Assembly: GCF_000208745.1 (NCBI RefSeq)
Contig: NC_030851.1
Span: forward strand, 38,296,642 to 38,360,641
Direction of reading: 5' to 3'
DNA length: 64,000 nucleotides
Source: Theobroma cacao
Taxonomy: Eukaryota > Streptophyta > Magnoliopsida > Malvales > Malvaceae
This document shows, piece by piece, positions 1 to 11,400 of this stretch (the first letter of the stretch is position 1; each line of letters begins with the position of its first letter). The position numbers and the translations under genes are program-made. The notes beneath the pieces were generated by a model. That model searched no databases. It was not told the origin of the DNA and worked only from the letters and a program-made list of their open reading frames with translations.

Positions 1-384
1 GGCTTTGAGCATCATCGCAGACAGGGTGATACACCTTATGCTCAGATGTACACAGATGTGGGGGTGTACTATTCTCCAGGCCCAGTGTTGAGGGGTGAGG
101 TGTTTGATGGTGCAGAGGCAGTTCGTAAATTGGAGAAATGGTTGATTGAAAACCATAGTTTCCAGCCACAGTATGCAGTGTCTGAGCTGAATGAGAAGGA
201 TTTCTGGAGGATGTTTGATGCGGGTCTCTATGAGCATGTTAGGAGGAAGTACGGAGCTGTGGGAACATTCATGAGTGTCTACTACAAATCTAAGAAAGGA
301 AGGAAGACTGAGAAGGAGGTGCAAGAAGCTGAACAAGCCCATCTTGAAACTGCATATGCGGAGGTTGATCAGCCTATGGACTGA
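1..384 (+). CDS. DWF1: Delta(24)-sterol reductase, C-terminal part (DWARF1/DIMINUTO)
   Basis: The open frame runs in from the window edge (frame 1, first residues GFEHHRRQGDTPYAQMYTD) and ends at TGA 382-384, giving the last 127 residues. DWF1 is a membrane-bound, FAD-linked enzyme of the ER that converts 24-methylenecholesterol to campesterol, the precursor of brassinosteroids. The tail with FWRMFDAGLYEHVRRKYGAVGTF and the acidic/lysine-rich end matches my knowledge of plant DWF1 proteins, which are about 560 aa long. The FAD domain lies outside the window. The ATG at position 46 is internal and is not the start. T-rich 3' UTR follows to roughly 730. The call is firm; the 5' part cannot be judged. 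Confidence 0.93.
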   Translation, partial: GFEHHRRQGDTPYAQMYTDVGVYYSPGPVLRGEVFDGAEAVRKLEKWLIENHSFQPQYAVSELNEKDFWRMFDAGLYEHVRRKYGAVGTFMSVYYKSKKGRKTEKEVQEAEQAHLETAYAEVDQPMD

Positions 385-1531
385 CTTAAGGTGAACCTGA
401 CCAACTTTGGTAGAACTTCTTGCTTTCTGTGGCGAATCTTGCATTGTCTTGTCTTGTTGTCTCTGTCTCTTATCTTTGCTTAGTAGTTCCCTCATCGAAT
501 GCTGTTTGTACTTGACATTATTCGGATGCTTTAAGCATGACGAGTTTCTTGAATGGTTGCCTCTCTCACGTAGACTAAGACAATGAGGCTTCTTTTTAGA
601 TGTGACCTTATTATGTTATCCGGGTATGTTGCACCAGAGCACCAGGTGCGGTGACCCTAACATGTCTTCCAGCAATCAGAAGTTTAGATCGGAGATATTT
701 TGTTTTCCTTCTTTCTGTCTTTTCTGGACTTCCAGTTAATTGCATAAAGTGAAAAATGACACATTGGGGCAGGCAGGGTGGCACGGACTTTAAACTTTAG
801 CCTAAACCGTGCGGCCGCTGATCGTGACACTGGGGGCCATGGCTCAGGTTCACCCTGTCCCTCAATAATCCTGAAACTTTCTTAACTCAGCATAAGATTT
901 TCCACACTTGAACAAAGAGAGGATAAAATATTTATCAGCCATGGAACCCATTACCCATCTATAGCTCATTTGTCTCAAACTCCTCATTAGACCACTAGTA
1001 ATTTATATAGTTTCTTTTAGTTCTATTCAATGTTTTAAGTATGCACTATGAATTAATAATCTAAAATTTAGATTTTTAATTTACGCGGGTATTTGATCTG
1101 ATAATAAAATGAATGTATTTTAATTCAAAGAATACGGTTCAAATTCTTTTTTTTTCCCCAAAAAATATAACTTAATTAAAAAAAAATCAATTACATGAGT
1201 TTTTTTTGTCATGAATTGATAAATAAGCATTTGTTATTCTTTGCTCTTACTTTAATCATATTGTTAAAACTTCTAAAATTTGTGAAAATCAATATTTGCT
1301 GTATTAAATTTCAACAAAATTGAGATTTATTGCAAAGTATTACAAAATTTATTACAAAGAGGCTAGAATCTTAAATACTAAATTATATACTTTGCACGAT
1401 TCAAGCTCCATAATCAAAGTAACCATGGCTTCCAATATTTCATGATCAACATCAAAATTTAGGACTTGGGTTTTTTTTTTAATCTATGGCTCATATAGAC
1501 AGAAAATATAGAAAATCTTAGTATAAATAAT
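385..1531. other. DWF1 3' UTR and AT-rich intergenic DNA
   Basis: The first ~350 bases look like a T-rich 3' UTR. A short GC-richer patch follows around 770-870, then AT-rich DNA with homopolymer runs. I see no coding potential, and the next gene converges on DWF1 from the minus strand. Confidence 0.6.
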
Positions 1532-2989
1532 CTAAATATTTGCATCATGTAGATTCGCTTTCCTTAGTTCCAACAGTCTACACCACCTCTTGTCGATGGA
1601 AGCTGCATTCTTCTTGCCAATATCTGCCCCATCAAAATTCTTTGGTGAGTTTTGGTAGCTTTAGAACACAATAAGTTTGTTATCTAAATCAATGAATATT
1701 ATGTAAAATAGTACTTACAACGCAGGGTGGGTTCAGATTTCTGGCATGACTCTGAGCAAGTGTCCTGCAATTTAGTAAGGAATTTGGAGTACCATCAGAA
1801 AGATCTATATACACTCAAATGCTTAATCTGACTCTAGAGATTGCTCTCCTCTTCAATGTTCGTACCTTGGTGGTGGTAGTTAGCCGGATGGTGTCCTGTA
1901 TCAGTGAATCCAAGTTGGCTTCATACCCTGGTTTCACATAGATAACCTGCACATATCACACACCATCGATGAGTATGTACTTAGCTGAGAGAGAGAGAGA
2001 GAGTTGAGTTTAGAGACTTAATGATGGATCATCTCCACCAATTTCAGGCAATTGATGGGTTGCAGCATGGTCTCTACTCGAAGCCAGAACCCAAACGTTG
2101 AAGTAGGTATCAATCTGATGAAAAATTCGGAGCTGGAAATGTCAATTGCTAGCATATACAAAGGAACAAATATACTTCTAGTTGTTTTGAGGAGAAATAC
2201 CTCTCTGCAATATGGGGAAGAGCAAATGCCACATTTCCTAGTGAAAGATGTCACAATCCTTCCATCTATTGAGAGACCAAAGCTGGCATGCTGCAATCCA
2301 ACTTATAGTTAATTACTACTAAACATAGAAAGTTAAGCAATTTCTTATCAGTTTAAACTTCTCAAGCAACTGGTCCTACAGCCATATATCTTTCTATCAT
2401 GGTATGGAAGTCTTTAAGATAATCGATCAAGGAACAGAATATAATTCTGATATGGTAACATCAAGCATTAATAACTAGTTATAGCATGAAACAAAAGAGA
2501 AAAGAAAGAGATGGAAATGACCTTTTGGATGCTGAGATTGATATAAACCTGAGCATCTTTTTGTTCATCATCTTCAACCAAGTCATCCAAGTCCAGGTCT
2601 TTGAGAGATACAAGGAAGTCACAGCTCCATGTTCCATGCCACCTTCCATCTGCTGTTGAAATCGTGATCAGACGGCGTCGACCACTCCGACTGTCTTTCT
2701 TGCTAATCTGCACCCATTAAAGGGTAACAACGGAAACACTCCATAATCTAAAAATCTGCATGTTTCTGGGTAAATCATGGTCACGAAAATGCAGAGAAAT
2801 ATGAATGGAAGGGAAAGGGTTGAAGGGTACCAGAGATGAGTAGTCATGCTTTCTGGAAGCAGCTCTAAACCGAACACTGACATTGTGGGATTGAAGTTTA
2901 TGGGAATTGAGCTTAGATTGGAATGAGCTTGGAATTTGGTTGATAGTTCTTGCTGATGAGGATGATACTAAACGGCTGGCTTCTGCCAT
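1532..2989 (-). CDS. Chloroplast YCED/DUF177 homologue (large rRNA accumulation protein)
   Basis: Six exons support a 261-aa protein: 2831-2989, 2522-2707, 2201-2290, 2022-2114, 1866-1946, 1715-1764, plus last exon 1532-1658. ATG at 2989 starts MAEASRLVSSSSART, a Ser/Arg-rich likely transit peptide. The DUF177 core follows (TADGRWHGTWSCDFLVSL, LSIDGRIVTSFTRKC, CSSPYCRE, FNVWVL, IYVKPGYEANLDSLIQDTIRL) and ends RWCRLLELRKANLHDANI. In bacteria YceD is needed for 23S rRNA accumulation; plant homologues act in plastids. All junctions have GT/AG except the end of exon 4, where the expected GTAAGT reads TTAAGT (see findings). For exon 6 the in-frame donor is GT at 1714, four bases after a better-looking GTAAGT that would break the frame. 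Family call firm, exact splicing less so. Confidence 0.82.
1987..2004. repeat. (GA)n microsatellite in a YCED intron
   Basis: About nine GA units in the short intron (about 70 bases) between the fourth and fifth coding exons of the YCED gene. On the gene strand it is a CT-rich polypyrimidine stretch. Confidence 0.9.
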
Positions 2990-3749
2990 TGTTCTCTCTG
3001 TAACTGTAATGCCAAGTTCGGGTGGATACATGTCAGCATATCAGAGCCCCTATCTACTATTACTTGGACAAAGAGATAAGGATTTTCTGGGTATACTGTC
3101 CCTACAAATAGATATTTTCTTTATAAATTTACAGATAGAGCTTGTTGCACATCTTTCCTTTCCCCGCTCCCAGTATAAAAGAAACTTGTGCATGTGCATG
3201 TAAATTTGTATGATAATTTTATTATTATAAATAATCTATAATTATAAAAAATTACACATGCTGAAAATTTTTTTATTTCATATTTATTCGCAATATTTCT
3301 TAATTTTATTTTAAATATTTTTTTTAATAAAATTTATCTTATTTATAAATATATAAAGAATTTTAATTATATCCATCAAATTCTATTAAAAATATTTTTT
3401 ATAATAAATTTTTTAATGTGTCATTTTTTAGATTTTTTTTGTTAATATCAATAAAATGTATCTAATTTGTAAATCTATAAATTTTAATTGTATCAGATGA
3501 TTTTTTCTAAAAAATATTTTTTTATTTTATTTATAAATAAAACTGTTAATTATATTAAATAAAAAATATTTTTTTATTAAATTTAATAATATTTTACCTA
3601 TAATTATAGTTTAAAAATAAAAAAAAACAACGTTTATGATAATAAATATTAATGTATTTTTTACAAATAAAATATTATATTAGACCGCCCCACGCAATTT
3701 GCTCAAGCGCGTCGCCCCCTTCATTTCCCTTGCTTGCCCTTCGTCTCTC
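2990..3749. other. Intergenic AT-rich DNA between divergent YCED and SF3A1
   Basis: The divergent genes share this interval. 3200-3650 is extremely AT-rich and weakly palindromic (runs of ATTTTTTTATT with complements), probably a decayed MITE or low-complexity DNA. No gene is seen. Confidence 0.5.
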
Positions 3750-3773
3750 AAACCCAAACCCAAACCCAAACCC
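3750..3773 (+). promoter_or_regulatory. Telomere-motif-like AAACCC repeat in the SF3A1 leader
   Basis: Four consecutive AAACCC units lie just upstream of or inside the SF3A1 5' leader. They resemble the telo-box core (AAACCCTAA) found near transcription starts of plant housekeeping genes, but the TAA part is missing, so function is inferred only. Confidence 0.45.
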
Positions 3774-3879
3774 CGCCGACTTAAATCTTTTTCTTCTCTT
3801 TAAAATCCGGCAGAATACACTCTCTCTTTCTTCTCCGATTCGCTGGCTCAGATCAAAGAAGAGATACGAGCAATCCCAG

Positions 3880-4111
3880 GTCAGCCTCTCTTGTTTTGAT
3901 GAGTTAATTTTTTTTTTTTATCTTTTATCAAAATCGGCGGCGCTGTTTTTGTTTCGAATTATCGGTTTCCAAATCTGTAATTTTTTTGAAGAAAAATAGG
4001 AAGAAATGTCACCGAAAGGAACTGCCATCTTAAGTTTTACGCTGTGCCCTAATTTTGTGGTTGATTTTGGAATAGACTGATTTATTTTGTTTAAAATTTT
4101 GTTCATTGCAG
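3880..4111 (+). other. Intron in the SF3A1 5' UTR
   Basis: A CCCAG|GT donor (GT 3880-3881) and a T-rich tract ending in TTGCAG (AG 4110-4111) enclose 232 bases. The splice joins the leader at ~3780-3879 to the ATG-bearing exon. 5' UTR introns are common in highly expressed plant housekeeping genes. Confidence 0.7.
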
Positions 4112-4170
4112 GTTGATGACGGTTGATTTAATTCTTGCTTGATAAGTTAGTTTTTTAAGTTTTGTGAAAA

Positions 4171-6751
4171 ATGCCAGGGGTAATGCCAATATTGCCCCTC
4201 CCGGCACCGCCTTCGGATGGGGATTTGGGGCCTTTACCTCCATCTCAGGTGCCGGCAGAAGATCAAATCGAAGAGAAACCAACCAATGAGGAGCAAAACA
4301 AAGCCAATTCGATTGCGACCCACACTAGAACTATTGGAATCATTCATCCCCCTCCAGATATTAGGAACATTGTCGATAAAACTGCTCAGTTTGTTGCAAA
4401 AAATGGACCGGAATTCGAGAAAAGAATCATTGCCAATAACGCTAACAATGCTAAGTTCAATTTCTTGACTAGTTCAGATCCCTACCATGCTTATTATCAA
4501 CATAGGTTGTCAGAATTTCGTGCTCAGAATCAGAACCAGTCTAACTCTCAGCAGCAGCAATCGCCTTTAGAGCCAGTGGATTCTGCTCCAACTGAGTCTG
4601 CTCCAACTGCTGGTGGTGGTGGGAATGAAGTGGAAGCGGCAGGAGCTAAGCCTGATCCTGCTGCACAGTTCAGACCACCTGTGAGGAAGAATCTTGAACC
4701 ACCAGAAGCTGCTCAATATACTGTTAGACTTCCTGAAGGGATTACAGGGGAAGAATTGGATATTATTAAGCTAACTGCACAGTTTGTTGCACGAAATGGG
4801 AAATCATTTTTGACGGGACTGACTAGTAGGGAGATTAACAACCCTCAGTTTCATTTTCTAAGGCCGACTCATAGTATGTTTACCTTTTTCACTGAACTTG
4901 CGGATGCTTATTCCAAAGTGTTGATGCCTCCAAAGGGTTTGACAGAGAAATTGAGGAATAGTATTGCTGATATGACAACTGTGCTTGAGAGGTGCTTGCA
5001 TCGGCTAGAATGGGAACACTCCCAGGAGCAGGCAAGGCAGAAAGCTGAGGATGAAATTGAGCAGGAGAGAATGCAAATGGCAATGATTGATTGGCATGAT
5101 TTTGTTGTGGTTGAGACTATAGACTTTGCTGATGATGAGGATGAGGACTTACCTCCTCCAATGACCATTGAGGAGGTTATAAGGAGGAGCAAGATATCTG
5201 CTACGGAAGAAGATGAAATTGTTGAGCCTGGAAAGGAGGTGGAAATGGAAATGGATGAAGAAGAGGTACAGCTTGTTGAGGAAGGTATGAGAGCTGCTAG
5301 CATTGAAGAGAATGATGGCGAGAAGAAAGAGACAAGGGCATATGAGGAACCAGAACCACCAATGAGAATTGTGAAGAACTGGAAAAGGCCTGAGGAGAGA
5401 ATCCCTGCAGAAAGAGATCCGACCCAGTTTGTTGTTTCACCAATAACTGGCGAGCTAATTCCCATTAATGAGATGTCTGAGCACATGAGAATTTCCTTAA
5501 TTGATCCCAAGTATAAGGAGCAGAAAGAAAGGATGTTTGCAAAGATTAGGGAGACAACTCTTGCACAGGATGATGAGATATCAAGAAACATTGTGGGACT
5601 TGCACGCTTACGTCCTGATATCTTTGGTACTACTGAGGAAGAAGTTTCTAATGCTGTCAAGGCAGAGATAGAGAAAAAGAAAGATGAGCAACCAAAACAG
5701 GTTATATGGGACGGTCATACTGGAAGCATTGGACGCACTGCAAATCAAGCTATGTCTCAAACTATCATGGGAGAGGATCAAAATGATGCTGCCAATAGCA
5801 ATGTACAGAACCTTCCGGGTCCTGCTGCGCCTCCTCCTCGACCTGGTGTTCCATCAGTTCGTCCTCTCCCCCCACCACCTGGACTAGCTTTAAATCTTCC
5901 TCGTGTTCCTCCAAATGCTCCCCAATATTCTGCAGCTTCTAGTGGTGGGCTTCCTATGCCATTACCTCAACCTCGTCCGTTAGGTGTTCCAATGATGCCC
6001 ACAATTCGTCCAGCACCACCTCCAATGCAGATGGCATCTGGCCAACCACCCATGATCATGAATCGGCCACCCCAAATGCCTCCATCAATGTCCATGAATC
6101 TGGCTAATTTTCCTGTGCCCCCTCCACCAGGTTCTCAGTTTACCCCTGTGTCAGTACCTCGACCCTATGCCCCTCTTCCTGTCGCTCCACCTGCTATGCC
6201 TATGATGCAGCCGCCTCCACCTTTGCCCCAAGGAATACCTCCTCCACCACCACCTGAAGAAGCTCCTCCACCACTTCCTGATGAACCAGAGCCAAAGAGA
6301 CAGAAGCTTGATGATTCCATGCTTGTTCCAGAAGATCAGTTCCTTGGTCAACATCCGGTATGGGGAGCTGTTGCTCTTACTCCTAAGTTTGATTTCTTTA
6401 AATATTTTTTTCAACATAATTTATACTACATTTGGTGTCTTGATTTATTATGCTCTCACTGTTGCTTGGTTTCTATTGTAGGGACCTGCTCGCATTACTG
6501 TGTCTGTTCCCAACCTTGATGAAGGTAATCTCAAAGGACAGCTTCTTGAGATCACAGTGCAGGCCTTATCTGAAACAGTTGGCAGTTTGAAGGAGAAAAT
6601 TGCAGGGGAGATCCAGCTCCCTGCAAACAAACAGAAATTGAGTGGAAAAGCCGGGTTTCTGAAGGACAATATGACCCTTGCATATTACAATGTTGGAGCG
6701 GGAGAAACACTAGCTCTTTCATTGAGGGAGCGTGGTGGTAGGAAGAGGTGA
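4171..6751 (+). CDS. SF3A1: Splicing factor 3A subunit 1 (SF3a120/PRP21 type)
   Basis: Two coding exons, 4171-6357 and 6482-6751, give 817 aa. The uninterrupted frame reads into the 124-base intron, but CCG|GTATGG and ATTGTAG|GGA restore the conserved HPGPARITVSVP junction. SF3A1 belongs to the U2 snRNP SF3a complex in the nucleus. Visible domains: two SURP modules at residues ~63-116 and ~196-252 (each with TAQFVA.NG and a F.FL motif), a charged PRP21-like middle (~270-560) with EEDE-type acidic runs, a Pro/Met-rich segment (~560-700), and a C-terminal ubiquitin-like domain ending GGRKR (~730-817). Length and order match plant SF3A1. Start chosen because MPGVMPILPLP is the conserved N terminus. 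Confidence 0.97.
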
Positions 6752-6929
6752 TGAGTTTTTGAACAAGGCCATCCAAGGTTTCTGTTGGACTTAAAATGAT
6801 TGTGGGACTCTTTGCTCATTCTTCTTTGTTGTTATATTTTGGAGATTACATTGGTTGGTTATGTACTATTAGGATTACTATCTTAATGTTACTACAATAG
6901 TTAAACTTGTTTTGTTGTTATAAACTAAT

Positions 6930-6984
6930 GGCAAGTCTGATATCTACCACAGATCTGGCAAGTCTGATATCTACCACAGATCTG
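6930..6984. repeat. 27-bp perfect tandem duplication
   Basis: The unit GCAAGTCTGATATCTACCAC plus AGATCTG occurs twice back to back (6931-6957 and 6958-6984), within or just after the SF3A1 3' UTR. Two identical copies suggest a recent duplication. Confidence 0.9.
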
Positions 6985-8461
6985 GCATTTTGGCGAGCCT
7001 CACAGGGGCAATTTGAAGTAGAGGACTCCTTTTGCTTAGGGAGACAAGTTACCTGCTTATATCACTAATTGCAGTTGGTTTAGTACTTGTATATGATCTG
7101 AAATATTTGCTGAGTGCCCATGCTTATGATCATGAAACTGTCTTCAAGCTTATATGGTGGTAAATTTAGTGACACATATGGGCCTTGTCCCAGAAAGAAG
7201 TTTTTGTTTTGTAGGTAGCACAATGCTTTGGCTAGATGGTGGAAGCATAGAAGTGTCAATAGATTTTGCTGAGCAGTACCTCTCTGTGGTGTGTCACCGG
7301 GGCTTTGCTGAGCAAATACCTCTCCCTGATATGTGTCACCATAGGGAAGGGGCTCATGCCCCAAGAATTCATTTTTTATTTTCTGCTGTTTGCTGTTTCC
7401 AAATTTGGTAAGGTTTCTGATGCCTTTACTTTCTCACTTCAGAAAAGCTATTTGTTTGGACTCCTGGTCTTTTGAACCTATCACTATCAGATGTTTTAGG
7501 ACTGCAGAGACAGGTAGGAGTGGATTGTCATTATTTATCCCATGGATGCATTTCCTTTTTCTTGCTTCTAGAGTTCTTATGGCGGTTTTTTTAAAGGCTG
7601 CCAGCTTTGCTCTTTGCAGCATGACTGGGGTGGTTGCAAGGTGGAGCTCCCTTTTCTGTTGATAAGATCTTGTGGTTGATTGGGGGTGCTTTTGCTAGTA
7701 TTTTGTATCTTTTTCTCTTTTAATACTGCATTGAGTTTCTTACTTGCACTATGGGCAATTTGATTTACATAACTTTCATTAATTATTATAAAATTATTAT
7801 TTAATTAAACAGATTATCAAATATCTGTATTTCTTATATTAATTAATTTAGGTGGAGAGATGCTTAGAGGCTATGTTTTACCCACAGCCTATGCTTAAAC
7901 CAATAACTACATATTACCATCCAACTCTTTTTGGTATGGATTAAGTTAACACTCATTTGATTTTTATTGACCGTGGATCATGTCAATTCATTATTATATA
8001 AAATAATAAAATTTAACGATAAGTAATTAAAAAATTTACTATATTTAAAATAAAAATGTAAAAATTAGATTAAAAGAAAACAAACTATAAAAATTTATTT
8101 TAATTTTCTTATAACAATTTAAAAATATTTGTAAGTATTACGTCAACATAATTTTTCTACTCAAGTCCGATCTGCCGGTACAATGATATCATCCCTTTCG
8201 CCTGCTTACCAGAGCACCAAAGGCAGCTGGAAGCCCATTGTTGTGAACTTTGGTTTTCAAGTTCTGAACAGCCTAATGGTGTAAAATACCTGGACATCCT
8301 CTTGTAGTGTAATGGATTCTCAGTTCTAAGTGAGGCAGAGGATCAAACATTGAAACCCATCATAAAATGAGAAGAGAAAAAAAATGAAAGAGATTAAACA
8401 TACTGTCATCGATTTAAGTTAATTAAAGATAACGATGACTCAAAACAATATTTTTCTTTTT
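6985..8461. other. Intergenic DNA between convergent SF3A1 and the acyltransferase
   Basis: No gene is supported. At 7265-7350 a diverged tandem pair shares TTGCTGAGCA, TACCTCTC and TGTGTCACC. 7750-8150 is AT-rich. 8160-8340 is GC-richer and could be the 3' UTR of the minus-strand acyltransferase gene. Short frames here look like chance. Confidence 0.5.
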
Positions 8462-11400
8462 TCACTTCTTGTGTCTCTTTCGCGAATTTCGCTCACTAGG
8501 CAAGTATCTCAATATCGAATATGGCCAACCGAAAAACCGGAAAATATTTTGGCAATCTTTTTCCTCAACCGGATCACTTCCCCGGGAACTTAGATGGCTC
8601 AGGTAAGTTTTACCTTCGTATATATAACAAAGCTGCTGCCATAGAAGAACACTTAAACCGATCTGCACGGAAACGCTCGAAACAAACAGATAGACAAGAA
8701 CAAGCCCCCGGGCAGACAGTTGCACTGCAGAGCTCAGCAAAGCGAGAACAACTTCCTTCAATGCTCTCAATGCCAAGCCGCTGCTGAAACCGTTCAAGTG
8801 GCCTGGAGATCTGTACTTTAATGGTGGCCAGATATGCAACCCCGCATATGCGGACATGACTGAAACATAGATAGTACTGACAACAGCTGAGAAAAGGAAG
8901 GCGATGAAGTGCCGGTGATTTGCTGCTCCAACGCAATTCCCTATCTGTGTCATATTATAAAGCAAATAGAGTTAGCATGAAAGTCATGTAGAATCTTAGG
9001 CCGTAGCTATGCAACCCAGGAATTTACTCGACCGAAGTAACAAGCATTAAATAATCTGGATATAAAGATGTACAACATCAGCACTTCACAATAAGCAAAT
9101 CAGCACATAAGAATGCACACACTTGAAGATTAGCCTTAACCAGCCCATAAAATTTGAATTAAATGGGAAACAAGAATGAAATAAAGAAATAAAATAGGAC
9201 AAAGAATCCAAATCTGTGAACTATAACATTAGCACTTCAACCTTAACGTGAAATATAGAGCCCAAAAAAATAAAGCTTTTATCTTATGCGGCTTCAATTT
9301 CAATTTTGACATCAGGCACCACCAATTCCATAAAAATAAGTTCAGAAAATAGAGGACAGGACCCTATGCTACTGACCACCCTTAGAAGCTGACCTACAGA
9401 TGCCCTTATGAGAACATTTGACATAATGGGGATAGACATATCAGAATGGGGAGAAAATCCAAGAAAACATGCATGGAAAATATAAAGACTTGCTTTCACT
9501 AATCTTACCTAAGAAAGTGTCTCACAGAAAGGGAAAAGGCTGTCTGTTGTTCTATCAACATATTCAAACTTTGAAGACATAAGAAAGTTATTACTAGTAG
9601 TTTATGTACATCCATTTATCATTTTGCAAATTTGTCAACCATGTAAATTAAAATTTCAAGTTGGAGTTGAAATCACTTCAGAATGAAGCTAATAGAATTA
9701 GTTTGTTTATCTTTCCTTCTTTTTTTTTTTTTTTTCTGTCTCTTTCTCCTAGGAAAACTTTTAATTGCTTAATAGTAAGCTCTATGTTTTTCAAAAAGGT
9801 TACAATAGAATAACATAATGAAACAACGGAGAAGTAGGGGTTATTTATTTCATGGAGGTTTTACTCCTAGTCAATTTCTGTTAACTATTAATTGCAGAGA
9901 AGATTAATGATCTTTCCTTCTCATGTCAAAATGAAGCACAATATTTTATGGGGTTTGATAGCCTAACTCCAAGATGTTATCAATGAAGATAAACAGCTTC
10001 ATCACTATCAGAAAACAACAAGACAATGATGCAATTGTTCCCTAATATTATGCAATAAGCAAGAAAATTGATACCAATTGCAAATAAAAATATCAAATAG
10101 TCCATTAAACCTTCTTATTTACACGACATCTGCATCAACACTTTACAAAATAACTAGGCCCTGGCACAATAAATTATTTCAACACTGAAAATATGCTACT
10201 TACAAAAGGACAGTGATGATCCATGTCCAATATACATGTTCCACATGAACGGCAGTGATGCGCTCTTGGTGATTTTGGCTTTGAACAATAGTGACAGAAG
10301 GTATAGTTTTCAAGGCCACCTTTCCCTACAACAGGATAGCTACCCCACAATATGATTGGCGGTGTACCAGCACATTGAAATGCTGCTAAGCTGAAGGTAG
10401 AAATAGTAGTTGCAGCCAAGGTCATTGTTAAGATGGAATGAAGAACCCCACAAGTGTAGCTGACAGAGAAAACAACAGGATACACTGCCCATACCCCCCC
10501 ACCTGCACTTGCATGTTAACATAGATGAGAAATATAAAACTTCATGAAGAATTAGATAATGCGACTTAGAAACTAGCCCACCACTGCTTGTATTCAGAGA
10601 GGGAAACTGCAAATGTGGCTATAAACACTATAAATCAAAATAAATACACTTAAATTCAGCACTTGCAGAAAAAAACCACGTGGGGATATGTATTAAAAAA
10701 ATTCTTATCCTGATATAAAATTTTTATTTTTGTGTGACAGGCAAATATGAGGATAAATATTTATGCACCCATCTGAGATATAACTATGAAACTTCACTAT
10801 GCAAAAGTTTCCGCATCTTCTTCCACTATTGATTAATCCATTCAATACCACCGTCAAAAATCTTAAACAAACATTCCGCACTCCATCTAGTGTCGGCCAC
10901 AAGAACTTATATTATGAGCAGATTATTTTCCAATGTTAACCTTTAAAAAATCCAGTTTGGTACAACTATTTACATACATTTAAGGGTGAATTTGGAAAGA
11001 AAGTTTAAATGTCCAAGTCTGAAAATTAAGAGGTTGAGATCAAACAAAACCGAATATAAGGGTGATGTAGAAAGTAATTGCAGAACTTCAAAGTATCAAT
11101 TGTAATTTCCCAATATAACTCAAACCATGGATTAGCATAAGTCTAAACTAAAGATAGTACCTTTAAGTGAATATAACCCAATAATTAAGAAAACTGCTCC
11201 GAAAACTTCTTGAGCTAAGACTTTAACCTTTTCTTTAACAGAACTCATCATACACATAGATAAAACCAATTAGCAAAGGCAACACATAAAGCCAGAGATG
11301 AGTTGTAAAAGAAACTCTACAGTTTCGTGCAAACAAATTCGTTAAACATATTTTAAAGGGAAGTTAACGTATGCACTGATTCATAAATCATTGGTCTAGT

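Noticed and set aside
4908..5660. 250-codon minus-strand ORF
   Set aside because: Serine-rich antisense shadow of the acidic SF3A1 middle region.
6358..6519. 782-aa open frame as the SF3A1 C terminus
   Set aside because: The last ~53 residues are intron; a canonical GT-AG intron restores the conserved ubiquitin-like domain.
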